A stretch of DNA of 64,000 bases from Pseudomonas sp. LD120 (GTDB lineage Bacteria; Pseudomonadota; Gammaproteobacteria; Pseudomonadales; Pseudomonadaceae), in assembly GCF_009861525.1 (NCBI RefSeq), contig NZ_WVHL01000005.1:868001-932000 (forward strand), given 5' to 3'. Positions 45,730 through 53,887 of the stretch are shown in pieces; position 1 is the first letter of the stretch, and each line of letters starts with the position of its first letter. The notes under the pieces are model-generated. The model made no database searches. It saw nothing but the letters and a program-made list of their open reading frames with translations, and was not told where the DNA came from. A program made the translations under genes and the position numbers.

Positions 45730-47112
45730 TCATGTTGAAGGTGAAGCCGATTCAGGGCCGCGGTTGAAGCGCGATAAGAGCAGTCGATCCAGTAGCCACA
45801 CGGCAATCAGCGAGGCTCCTACCAACGGGAAGGCCAGGGCTAGCAGGGCCATGATCAGGGTCGCGGTTTTCCATTTCGGCAGGTCGTGACGCAACGGCGG
45901 TACGCCGAGTCGGCCTTGTGGACGACGCTTGTACCACATGACGATGCCGCTCACGGCGCTAAGCAGGATCATCAGACACACCACCAGCACCACGATCTGA
46001 TTGAAGCGGCCGAACATCTTGCCTTCATGCAGCATCACCCCCAGTTCGGTGGCGCGGGCCACCTTGCCGTACTGCTGCCAACGCACATCGGCCAGAACCT
46101 TGCCGCTGTATTGGTCGATGTGCAGGGTCGCGTCGTTGCGCGGGTCATCGGCGAACACCGCGATGGTGAAGACACCGGTGGCGGTGCTGGGCAGGGTAAT
46201 GCTGTAGCCCGGCTGAACCTGACGCTGAAGGGCGATGTCTTGCACCGCCTGCAGGCTCACTGTCGGGGCGGCTGGTGCCGCGTTCGCGGCGTTGTGGGCC
46301 ATGTGCTCGGCATGGTCGCCAGACATCGGCAGTGGGGTGTTTTCCATAGCCCAGGGCACGGTTTGGCGGGTCGCGCTGTTGAGCTCCCGAGCCTGCTGGT
46401 CGGAGGTCGGCACGTTATTCCACATGGCCGCCGGGAAGCGGTTCCACACCTCGGCGTACTGCTTGCCCCAGAAGCCGGTCCAGGTCATGCCACTAAGCAG
46501 CATCAGCAGCAGGAAGGCTGCGCCCCAGAAGCCCAGGACGCTGTGCAGGTCGCGCCAGAACAGGCGGCCACGTGCACCCATGCGTGGCCATAGCACCCCG
46601 GCCGAGGACTTGCCGCGGGGCCACCACAAGTACAGCCCGGACACCACCAGGACGATGCCCCAGCCAGCGGCCAGCTCCACCAGCCGATCACCCACGGTGC
46701 CGATCATCAGCTCGCCATGAATGGCCCGGGCCACGGCCTGCAGGTTGCGTTTGGCATCCTGCTCGCCGAGCACGTCGCCATGGTAAGGGTCAATAAACAC
46801 ATTGAGTTCATGGTCGGCATCCTGCACCACGAACTGAGCGCTGCGTTCGGCGTCGACGGGGGGCAGGTATTGTTTGACGTGACCTTGGGGGTAGGCCGAT
46901 TGCACCCGTTGTAGCAGATCGTCGGCGCTCAGGCGCTGATGTCCGGCGGGCACGTTGAGCAGGCTGGAGTACAGCAACGGGTCCAGTTGCGGTTTGAACA
47001 GGTAAATGATGCCGGTCAGCGACAGCATCACCATGAATGGGGCGACGAACAGCCCGGCGTAAAAATGCCAGCGCCAGGCCAGGTTGTAGAACGATACGTT
47101 GGGTCGGTTCAT
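45730..47112 (-). CDS. PepSY-associated membrane protein
   Basis: 460 residues. Helix at WRWHFYAGLFVAPFMVMLSL, PepSY domains (QYLPPVDAERSAQF..., IDQYSGKVLADVRWQQYG), and further helices (GFWGAAFLLLMLLSGMTW, IVVLVVCLMILLSAVSGIVMW). These proteins are often linked to siderophore or copper reduction. His-rich stretch GDHAEHMAHNAAN lies between. Probably the last gene of the copper operon, 205 bp after oprC. Confidence 0.85.
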   Translation of the reverse strand: MNRPNVSFYNLAWRWHFYAGLFVAPFMVMLSLTGIIYLFKPQLDPLLYSSLLNVPAGHQRLSADDLLQRVQSAYPQGHVKQYLPPVDAERSAQFVVQDADHELNVFIDPYHGDVLGEQDAKRNLQAVARAIHGELMIGTVGDRLVELAAGWGIVLVVSGLYLWWPRGKSSAGVLWPRMGARGRLFWRDLHSVLGFWGAAFLLLMLLSGMTWTGFWGKQYAEVWNRFPAAMWNNVPTSDQQARELNSATRQTVPWAMENTPLPMSGDHAEHMAHNAANAAPAAPTVSLQAVQDIALQRQVQPGYSITLPSTATGVFTIAVFADDPRNDATLHIDQYSGKVLADVRWQQYGKVARATELGVMLHEGKMFGRFNQIVVLVVCLMILLSAVSGIVMWYKRRPQGRLGVPPLRHDLPKWKTATLIMALLALAFPLVGASLIAVWLLDRLLLSRFNRGPESASPST

Positions 47113-47183
47113 CAGAGAACGCTCCGCAAGGCGGTGGATCTATTGTTGTATGCATAAGGGGCCGCCACGGGGCGGGCCCAACC

Positions 47184-47307
47184 TGTGGCCACTGCCCGAG
47201 GCTGCATGCGAGCGCGTGGGGGGCGTCAAACCCAGTGGTTCGCCGCCCCCTACGCCACCCTGGGGACTCGAGCGCCAAGCCGCTCGCAGCTTGTAGCGGT
47301 GGCCACA
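47184..47307. repeat. Palindromic intergenic repeat between PepSY gene and oprC (distant TGTAGCC family relative)
   Basis: CCTGTGGCCACTGC at the start is inverted at the end as GCGGTGGCCACAGG (13 of 14 pair), with inner GAGGCTGC and CGCAGC arms. The 205-bp gap has no gene. Confidence 0.55.
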
Positions 47308-47317
47308 GGGACGCGTG

Positions 47318-49450
47318 TTAGAAACTCAGGTCAACCTTGGTCCAGAGCGTGCGCCCCGGCTCGTTGAGGGCCTGTGGATCGTTGGCCGGGTAGCCGAAAC
47401 CGGCGTTGCCCGCCAGGTTCAGGTGTTCGGCGTAAGCCTTGCCGAACAGGTTGTCGACCCCGGTGCTGATCTTGAGGTTCTTGTTGATCCGGTACGCGCC
47501 GTTGAGGGAGAACACGCCAAAGCCGCCACTCTTGCCGAAGTCCTTGCCGACCACGTTGCCCTTGTTCAGGTCAACCCGGTTCTGCGCGGCCACCACGCGC
47601 CACAAGGCACCGGCGCTCCAATCGTCTTCGCTGTAGGTCAGGCCAAAGCGAGCGTCCAGCGGTGGCATCTGTGGCAGGGCCTTGCCGTCGCTGCTGTTCT
47701 TGCCCCAGGCGTAGGCCAGGGTCGCGTCGGCTTTCCAGTTGGAGGTCAGCTTGTAGGCCGCCCCCAGCTCGCCGCCCATGATCCGCGCGTCGATGTTGTC
47801 GGCCTGGGACATGGTCATGCCCATCATTCCCGGGCGGTAGTTGAACAGGATGTAGTCGCGGACCTGACCGATGTAGCCCGAGGCCCAGGCTTGCAGGTCT
47901 TCGCTCTGGTATTGCAGGCCGAAGTCCAGTTGGGTGGTCTTCTCCGGCTTGATCGAGTCGAAAGCATTTGCCGAGCCGCTCGGCCCCATGTTCGGCGAGA
48001 ACAGCTCCCAGTAGTCAGGGAAACGCTGGGTGTGGCCCAGGCCGGCGTAGACCGTGGTCGGGCTGTCGGCCAGATCGTGCTCGTAACGCACGAAACCGCT
48101 AGGCAAGGTATCGGCGCGGGTGTTGCCGGCGGTGGGGTTGGCCTGGCTGGACATGCCCGAGCCCAGACGCTGGCGATAGTCCTTGGCCGAGGCGCGGTCG
48201 ACCCGGGCACCGGTGATCAGGCGATCACGCTCGGCGGCGTACCAGGTCAGTTCGCCAAAGGCGCCGTAGTTGTGGAAGTCGGCGTCCTTGGTGCGCGGCA
48301 GCTGCTTGTAGGTATCGATGCCGCTGCTGGCTCGCTTGCGGTGTTCGTTGGTCTGCGCATCCAGGCCGCCAATCAGTTGCAGGTCGGCCCAGCGCCAGGT
48401 GCCCTTGATCCGCGCACCGAGGGTGCGGCGGTCGACGTTGGAGGCCATGGGGCCGGCCATCATGCCGGTGCCGGACGGTGTGCGCAGGCTGTAGTTGTCC
48501 ATCACGTGGTCGGCGTAGTTGTAGTAGACCTGGGCCTCGACCTTGTCCAGCACGTCGCCGATGTTGGATTTCTCGAAACGCAGGCCCAGGCTTTCGCGCT
48601 TGAACTGCGAGCCATCCATGCCGCGGCCGGCGTAACGGGCTTCGCCGTCGCCCTTGCCGGCGGTGAGCTCCAGCAGGGTGTCGGCGTCCGGGGTCCAGCC
48701 CAGCGCCACGTCACCGTTCCACTTGTCGTAGCGCGAGGCCACGGTGTCGTTGTTGCCATCCTTGTAGTCGTCGGAGTGAGCGGTGTTGCCGATCACCCGC
48801 ACATAACCCAGTGGCCCGCCAGCGGCGGCGTCCAGGGTCTTGTCGAAGCGGCCGTTGGAGCCGGCTAACAGGCTGGCGTTGACCCGGGTTCCGAGCTCGC
48901 CGAAGTGTTCCGGTTCGCGCTCGAAGAGCACGGTGCCGGCCGAGGCCCCCGGGCCCCAGAGCACGGTTTGCGGGCCCTTGATCACGGTCAGCCGGTCGTA
49001 GGTTTCCGGAGAGATATAAGAGGTCGGTGCATCCATGCGGCCGGGGCAGGCGCCGAGCATCATGCCGCCATTGGTGAGGATGTTCAGCCGCGAGCCGAAC
49101 ATGCCTCGCAGCACCGGGTCGCCGTTGGTGCCGCCGTTGCGTACCAGGGCGAAGCCGGGAATGGTCTTCAGGTAGTCACCACCGTCACTGGCAGGAACCG
49201 GCTGGCGCGGGTCCTTGGGGTTGGTGACCACAGTCAGTGGCGAGCTGGGGGCGATGGCGGTGATCACCGTCGGGCTCAGTTCGGTAACGTGCTCGGCGTG
49301 GTCCGTCGAGGCTTCGTCGGCCAGGGCCAGGGGCGTCAACAGAACGCCGCAGAGCAGTGCCAGGGCATGGTTGAAGCGCAGGCGCGAAGGGTTCAGGGCA
49401 AAGGGCTTGGCGGCTTGGGCAGCGCCCAAGCGAGTGTCAGCAAAAAGCAT
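47318..49450 (-). CDS. oprC: TonB-dependent copper receptor OprC
   Basis: 710 residues from the ATG at 49450 (GGAAC upstream); a longer frame is unsupported. Plug motif IKGPQTVLWGPGASAGTVLFER, and a C-terminal LWTKVDLSF. Both copper-binding pairs of OprC are present: CxxxM in GACPGRMD and HxM in YADHVMDN. In P. aeruginosa this receptor binds copper with these residues and imports it. Methionine-rich loop RPGMMGMTMSQ may also matter. Follows the DUF2946/PCuAC genes in the same orientation. Confidence 0.93.
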   Translation of the reverse strand: MLFADTRLGAAQAAKPFALNPSRLRFNHALALLCGVLLTPLALADEASTDHAEHVTELSPTVITAIAPSSPLTVVTNPKDPRQPVPASDGGDYLKTIPGFALVRNGGTNGDPVLRGMFGSRLNILTNGGMMLGACPGRMDAPTSYISPETYDRLTVIKGPQTVLWGPGASAGTVLFEREPEHFGELGTRVNASLLAGSNGRFDKTLDAAAGGPLGYVRVIGNTAHSDDYKDGNNDTVASRYDKWNGDVALGWTPDADTLLELTAGKGDGEARYAGRGMDGSQFKRESLGLRFEKSNIGDVLDKVEAQVYYNYADHVMDNYSLRTPSGTGMMAGPMASNVDRRTLGARIKGTWRWADLQLIGGLDAQTNEHRKRASSGIDTYKQLPRTKDADFHNYGAFGELTWYAAERDRLITGARVDRASAKDYRQRLGSGMSSQANPTAGNTRADTLPSGFVRYEHDLADSPTTVYAGLGHTQRFPDYWELFSPNMGPSGSANAFDSIKPEKTTQLDFGLQYQSEDLQAWASGYIGQVRDYILFNYRPGMMGMTMSQADNIDARIMGGELGAAYKLTSNWKADATLAYAWGKNSSDGKALPQMPPLDARFGLTYSEDDWSAGALWRVVAAQNRVDLNKGNVVGKDFGKSGGFGVFSLNGAYRINKNLKISTGVDNLFGKAYAEHLNLAGNAGFGYPANDPQALNEPGRTLWTKVDLSF

Positions 49451-49538
49451 AAATGTTCCATCGATCGGTCTTGAATAGCACGGCCGCAACTACGCGGCTG
49501 TCGCAATGACAGTCGGCCGTGTGAGATGAGCGGGTGAC

Positions 49539-50129
49539 TCAGGCGACGATCGGTGGGGCGCGGGTCAGAGCGCCGGGGAACACGGTCTGCCGGGCGTGAC
49601 CCAGGCGCGTGGCGGGGATCAGGGAACAAGGTGTGGGCGTGGTCGCCAGTGAGGCGAACGACAGGCCTGAAGGCAGCGCCGGGCAATTGAACAGCAGGCT
49701 GCAATAGCCGCACTTTTCCCAGAGCACATGCTGCTCGCCCGGGGACTTGCCCGGTTGCGAGCCAGGCAGGGTGAAAACTACTGCGTTCGACAATCCTGCG
49801 TTAAAAACAGGCTCGGACTGCTCATTTACAGTCAGTAAACTCCGCGTCCTCGCCTGTTTTTGCCTTGTCTTGTCTTCACTCGCGACGTTTTCACCCAGCC
49901 TGGCGTGATGCGGACTTTCACCGTGACAGCCGGGCGCGTCGTCGCCCATGTCCATGGAAGCGGACATGTTCATCGGCGCGGTGTGATCCATCGGCATCGA
50001 CTGAGAAATCAGCGGGCCGATAAAGATCATCAGCATGGCGAACAGGCTGATCCAACTGCCGCGCCGGACTCCCTGGGAGTTGCGACGCGACGCGGACCGC
50101 CCGCGGCCAGGCACGTGCGGGGTGTTCAC
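49539..50129 (-). CDS. DUF2946 copper-locus protein carrying an in-frame MITE insertion
   Basis: 196 residues. N-terminal basic part and one membrane helix (SLFAMLMIFIGPLISQ), a Met/His-rich segment (PMDHTAPMNMSASMDMGDD), then the DUF2946 signature WEKCGYCSLLFNCPAL. Residues 76-123 are encoded exactly by a 144-bp inverted-repeat element whose relative is intergenic elsewhere in this window, so this stretch is foreign to the family: without it the protein would join SPHH directly to SQPGKS. Whether the altered protein works is unknown. Confidence 0.8.
   Translation of the reverse strand: MNTPHVPGRGRSASRRNSQGVRRGSWISLFAMLMIFIGPLISQSMPMDHTAPMNMSASMDMGDDAPGCHGESPHHARLGENVASEDKTRQKQARTRSLLTVNEQSEPVFNAGLSNAVVFTLPGSQPGKSPGEQHVLWEKCGYCSLLFNCPALPSGLSFASLATTPTPCSLIPATRLGHARQTVFPGALTRAPPIVA
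49761..49904 (-). mobile_element. MITE-like element with 18-bp terminal inverted repeats, inside a CDS
   Basis: 144 bp bounded by GCCAGGC(T/A)GGGTGAAAAC in inverted orientation (17 of 18 match). The interior shares blocks with 39852-40019. It carries no transposase. Because 144 is a multiple of three and no stop lies in the frame used, the host gene stays open, adding 48 codons. I see no target duplication. Confidence 0.75.
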
Positions 50130-50150
50130 GGTAGAAGGGCCGGTCAGTGC

Positions 50151-50645
50151 TTACTGCTCGTGCATGTGCCCTTGCATGGCATCCGGCGCCTGCTTCTGTA
50201 CCGCCACCTCGACGGTGACATTGCCGGCTTTCTCGAAGTGCAGGGTCATGGGGAAGCGTTTGCCGTCGATCAGTTGGCTGCGGTCTTTGAGCTCCATCAA
50301 CATCACGTGGTAGCCCATGGGGGCGAAGGTCACCTCGCCGCTGGCGGGCACCTCGACCTTGGGCACCTGTTGCATCTTCATCATGTCGCCTTGCTTGACG
50401 TGCTCATGCAGTTCGGCGCGGCCGGCTATTGGCGAATCGACGCTGAGCAGGGTGTCGGCGGTCTTGCCCGGGTTGTGCACCACGAAGTAGGCGGCGACGG
50501 TCGGCGCGTTCGGCGGCAGTTCCTGGGACCAGGGATGGGCGATTTGTAATTCGCCGGCCTTGTAGTCGTGGGCGGTGGCGAAGCAGGCGGGCAGTAGCAG
50601 TGCGGCCAGTAGCAGGGATTGCTTGGCCAAAGATGGTTTAGACAT
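50151..50645 (-). CDS. Periplasmic copper chaperone PCuAC
   Basis: 164 residues. Signal peptide, then the H-x10-M-x21-H-x-M copper(I)-binding pattern: AELHEHVKQGDMMKMQQV and FAPMGYHVMLME. PCuAC proteins supply copper to CuA sites or scavenge it for uptake. ATG at 50645 with GGAGAA upstream. Lies between the two DUF2946 genes in the copper operon. Confidence 0.92.
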   Translation of the reverse strand: MSKPSLAKQSLLLAALLLPACFATAHDYKAGELQIAHPWSQELPPNAPTVAAYFVVHNPGKTADTLLSVDSPIAGRAELHEHVKQGDMMKMQQVPKVEVPASGEVTFAPMGYHVMLMELKDRSQLIDGKRFPMTLHFEKAGNVTVEVAVQKQAPDAMQGHMHEQ

Positions 50646-50694
50646 GGCAGTTCTCCAGAACGATTCAAATACGCAGATCACTTGCGAAGGCGAA

Positions 50695-51093
50695 TCATGC
50701 CAGAGGAGGGGCACCGGGGTTCAGGCTGGGCCATTGCTGGCGCAGGGTGAGCATTTCGACTTTCGGTTGCGGCGCGCCCGGCTGGGTGGCGAAACGAATG
50801 AAACTCAAATGGGGCGCGTGGCCTGGCAGGGCCACCAGGGGCGCGGAGCCGGAGCAGCACCAGCAGTGCTGCATGTTCGAGTGGTCGTCGTTTTGTGGGG
50901 TTTTCTGCTCAAGCGTGCCCAGGGAGATGGCGATCAGCTTGGTGCCGCTTGCGGAGCAGAAACTGCCCCACAGCAGTTGTTCGTCCTGTCCGGAACCCTG
51001 GCCTTGCATGGCCCCGGAAAGCGGCATGGCAAGCATGTTGAACAGCACTGCGAAGCAGGCGATCCAGGCAAATGCGAGCCGTTGTTGGGACAT
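50695..51093 (-). CDS. DUF2946 family protein
   Basis: 132 residues. N-terminal helix (WIACFAVLFNMLAMPLSGA), FCSASGTK, and a CWCCSG motif, all typical of DUF2946 proteins from copper loci. First gene of the operon DUF2946-PCuAC-DUF2946-oprC-PepSY. Function is not known; cysteines could bind copper. Confidence 0.85.
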   Translation of the reverse strand: MSQQRLAFAWIACFAVLFNMLAMPLSGAMQGQGSGQDEQLLWGSFCSASGTKLIAISLGTLEQKTPQNDDHSNMQHCWCCSGSAPLVALPGHAPHLSFIRFATQPGAPQPKVEMLTLRQQWPSLNPGAPPLA

Positions 51094-51112
51094 GGAGACA
51101 ATCCGTGAGTTG

Positions 51113-51143
51113 AGCGATCAGGCGGGTATTTAGCCTGATCGCT
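51113..51143. promoter_or_regulatory. 11-bp perfect inverted repeat upstream of the copper operon
   Basis: AGCGATCAGGC (51113-51123) and GCCTGATCGCT (51133-51143) with a 9-nt loop lie 20 bp before the first DUF2946 start. No T-tract follows in either direction. It could be an operator or leader hairpin of the copper operon, or the 3' hairpin of the antitoxin transcript. A TTATCCACA 9-mer adjoins it. Confidence 0.45.
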
Positions 51144-51192
51144 GTGGATAAGTAAAAAAGTACGGTGTGCGGTGCGGTGTCGCAGTGCCTGC

Positions 51193-51483
51193 TCAGGCCG
51201 GGCTGACGTGAAGTTTCAGCCCCAGTGCCTTCATGACCTTGATGATAGTCGCGAACTCGGGATTGCCCTGGCTGCCCAGGGCCTTGTACAGGCTCTCGCG
51301 ACCCAGGCCGGTGTCGCGGGCCACCTGGGTCATGCCCCGGGCGCGGGCGATGTCGTTGAGGGCGGCGCGGATCAGCTTGCCGTCGCCGGCATCATCCTCG
51401 AAGCAGGCTTTGAGGTAGGCCACCATGTCTTCCGGGGTCTTGAGGTACTCTGCCGTGTCGAAGCGGGTGACTGGGGGACGCAT
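51193..51483 (-). CDS. HigA-type antitoxin (addiction module antidote, TIGR02684-like)
   Basis: 96 residues, intact. N-terminal extension VTRFDTAEYLKTPEDMVAYL, then a helix-turn-helix (TQVARDTGLGRESLYKALGS) and NPEFATIIKVMKALGL, the pattern of antidotes paired with HigB/RelE-like toxins. It starts three bases after the toxin stop, so the pair was an operon. Intact while the partner is broken. Confidence 0.85.
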   Translation of the reverse strand: MRPPVTRFDTAEYLKTPEDMVAYLKACFEDDAGDGKLIRAALNDIARARGMTQVARDTGLGRESLYKALGSQGNPEFATIIKVMKALGLKLHVSPA

Positions 51484-51486
51484 GTT

Positions 51487-51788
51487 TCAGCCCTCGCTCT
51501 TGAGGTCATGGGCCAGTTGCCTGGCGCGTTGGATATCGCGTCTCTGGGTGCGCTTGTCAACGCCGATCAACAACAGGTAGATCATGGTGCCCCGACGCGA
51601 GAAGTACACCCGGTAGCCGGGGCCGCGATGGATGCGCATTTCATAGACACCTTCGCCCACCGGTTCTCAGTCGCCGAAGCGGCCCAGTTGCGCCGCCCTG
51701 ATCCGGGCCAGCACGCGGGTTTTCCCTGGGAATCCTTTGGGCTTAGCAGCCAGTGGGTGAACGCTTGAGTCTGCTCAAAGACGAACAT
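51487..51788 (-). pseudogene. Broken HigB-like (RelE-family) toxin gene
   Basis: The gene starts with ATG at 51788 (FVFEQTQAFTHWL) but its frame shifts near the T-tract 51720-51723 (one base missing), and a TGA at 51667-51669 interrupts the second part. Removing both, the product reads TRVLARIRAAQLGRFGD-stop-EPVGEG, followed by YEMRIHRGPGYRVYF and ending in LAHDLKSEG, about 100 residues, the usual toxin length. The conserved GPGYRVYF and RAxLGRFGDxExVGEGV elements identify the family. The 183-bp region upstream shows no other gene. Confidence 0.8.
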
Positions 51789-51971
51789 GGCGACTGTATT
51801 TCTTGGGATACGTATTGGCAAGTCATTTGCCAGACTGAAATCGATTGGAGCGACGACCGAGCCATTGATGAGTCGGTCGCCACTGAATCTTTCCAAGGAG
51901 GCTAAAGCACTGTCTTATCGATCGCTGCCAGGGGAATCCCAAGAGTCTGTGGGGCTTGGCGACTTTGTTTG

Positions 51972-52700
51972 TCAGGCGTGAGACAGCTGCCCCAGGGCAC
52001 TCAGCACCTCAGCCACGCTGGCAAAGTGGCGGTCGACCTCGGGCAACTCGGGACGCTTGAGCACCAGCACCGGTATGCCCCGCTCGCGGGCCACTTCCAG
52101 CTTGGGTTCGGTGGCGCTGCTGCCACTGTTCTTGCTGATCAGTACGTCGATCTGCCGACGCTCGAACAGCGCTCGTTCGTCCTCGATCAGGAACGGCCCG
52201 CGAGCCCCGATCACTTCACAGCGCGGATTGCCCGGGCAGGCATCCAGGGCGCGCAGGGTCCAGAACTGGTCGGCAGGAATGTCATCCAGATGCTGCAAGG
52301 GTTCGCGACCCAGGGTGAACAGGGGCCGCTTGAAGGGTTTCAAGGCTTGCACCAAGTGCGGCCAGTCGGTTATTTCGCGCCAGTCATCCCCGGGCTGCGG
52401 CTGCCAGGCTGGACGTCGCAAGGTCCAGCAGGCAACTCCGGCCAGTTGCGCGGCGGCCTGTGCATTGGCGCTGATCTGTGCCGCGTAAGGGTGGGTGGCA
52501 TCTAGCAGCAGGCCGATGCGCTCTTGGCGGATAAAGCGGGCCAGGCCCTCGGCACCGCCATAGCCGCCGACCCGTACCTGGCAGTTCAGGTCGGTGGGCA
52601 CCCGTCCGACACCGGCCAGGCTGTAGATATGTGTTGGGCCCAGGGTACGGGCGATGGCCAGGGCTTCGGTAACCCCGCCCAATAGCAGGATGCGGGTCAT
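51972..52700 (-). CDS. cobK: Precorrin-6A reductase CobK
   Basis: 242 residues, NADPH-dependent reduction of precorrin-6A in aerobic cobalamin synthesis. ILLLGGVTEALAIARTL (nucleotide region), IGLLLDATHPYAAQISANA and VLISKNSGSSATEPKLEVA are diagnostic. Overlaps the cbiD stop by four bases; third gene of cobL-cbiD-cobK. Confidence 0.95.
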   Translation of the reverse strand: MTRILLLGGVTEALAIARTLGPTHIYSLAGVGRVPTDLNCQVRVGGYGGAEGLARFIRQERIGLLLDATHPYAAQISANAQAAAQLAGVACWTLRRPAWQPQPGDDWREITDWPHLVQALKPFKRPLFTLGREPLQHLDDIPADQFWTLRALDACPGNPRCEVIGARGPFLIEDERALFERRQIDVLISKNSGSSATEPKLEVARERGIPVLVLKRPELPEVDRHFASVAEVLSALGQLSHA

Positions 52701-53794
52701 TGCCAGGCTCCGGCGTGGCCGACGATGCCGCCCTGGCGATCGATGGCGAAGACTTCCACCTGGACCTGGGCCGGCACCACGCTACGGGCGAAGTCCAGGG
52801 CGTGCTGGCACACCGCGTCGCCCAGGGCGATCCCGGCGGCGCTGGCCATGGCCAGCGCTTGCTGGCTGGTATTGGCCTCGCGGATGGCCTGTTGCAGCGT
52901 CGGGTCGGCGCCCACCTCGGCGCCCCATTGCGCCAGTTGCGGCAGGTCGATGCTGGAATGGCGACTGTGCAGGTCCATGTGCCCGGCGGCCAGTTTGCTG
53001 ATCTTGCCGAAGCCGCCGCACAGGCTGAGTTTATCCACAGGCACTTTGCGCAGGTGTTTGAGCACCGCGCCGACGAAGTCGCCCATTTCGATCAGGGCGA
53101 TTTCCGGCAGGTTGTAGACCCGGCGCATGGTGTCTTCGCTGGCGTTGCCGGTGCAGGCGGCAATGTGCAGGTAGCCGTTGGTCTTGGCCACGTCGATGCC
53201 CTGGTGGATCGAGGCGATATAGGCCGCGCAGGAGAAGGGCCGGACAATGCCGCTGGTGCCCAGGATCGACAGTCCGCCGAGAATCCCCAGGCGCGGGTTC
53301 ATGGTTTTCAGGGCCAGCTCGGCGCCGCCTTCGACGTTCACCGTGACTTCGAAACCGCCGGTGTAGGCGTGCTCCTCGGCGAGCCGTTGCAGGTGCTCGC
53401 TGATCATCCGTCGCGGCACCGGATTGATCGCCGGCTCGCCCACCGCCAGCACCAGGCCGGGGCGGGTCACGGTGCCGACGCCTTGGCCGGCGACAAAGCG
53501 GATCCCTGGCTCGGGGGTCAGGCGCACCTGGGAGTACAGCAGTGCGCCGTGGGTTACATCTGGGTCGTCGCCCGCGTCCTTGAGGGTACCGGCCTCGGCC
53601 CCGGCGTGGGTGCGCCGGCAAAACTCCAGGCGCATCTGCACCTGTTTGCCCTTGGGCAGGACGATCTCCACCGCGTCGGCGTCGAAACCTTCGAGCAGTA
53701 GGCGAGCGGCGGCCAGGCTGGTGGCGGTGGCGCAACTGCCGGTGGTCAGGCCGCTGCGCAGAGGGGCCGGTTGTTCGGCGGTTTCCTCACGCAT
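52697..53794 (-). CDS. cbiD: Cobalt-precorrin-5B C1-methyltransferase CbiD
   Basis: 365 residues. LRSGLTTGSCATATSLAAA (residues 12-30) is the family start, and GLSILGTSGIVRPFSCAAYI the central block. Pseudomonas uses CbiD in an otherwise aerobic-type pathway. Lies 93 bp after cobL; the gap carries a small hairpin. Confidence 0.93.
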   Translation of the reverse strand: MREETAEQPAPLRSGLTTGSCATATSLAAARLLLEGFDADAVEIVLPKGKQVQMRLEFCRRTHAGAEAGTLKDAGDDPDVTHGALLYSQVRLTPEPGIRFVAGQGVGTVTRPGLVLAVGEPAINPVPRRMISEHLQRLAEEHAYTGGFEVTVNVEGGAELALKTMNPRLGILGGLSILGTSGIVRPFSCAAYIASIHQGIDVAKTNGYLHIAACTGNASEDTMRRVYNLPEIALIEMGDFVGAVLKHLRKVPVDKLSLCGGFGKISKLAAGHMDLHSRHSSIDLPQLAQWGAEVGADPTLQQAIREANTSQQALAMASAAGIALGDAVCQHALDFARSVVPAQVQVEVFAIDRQGGIVGHAGAWQ

Positions 53795-53887
53795 GCCCCA
53801 GGCCCTGTGACTGCGAGCTCGACCGCGAGGCGAGCGGCGCGGTTGCTCTGGAAAGGGGCGTCACGGGCGAGCCCGTGGCTGGACGGT

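Noticed and set aside
51789..51971. N-terminal extension of the toxin gene from a TTG codon near 51896
   Set aside because: The family length is reached from the ATG at 51788, and the extension has no conserved character.
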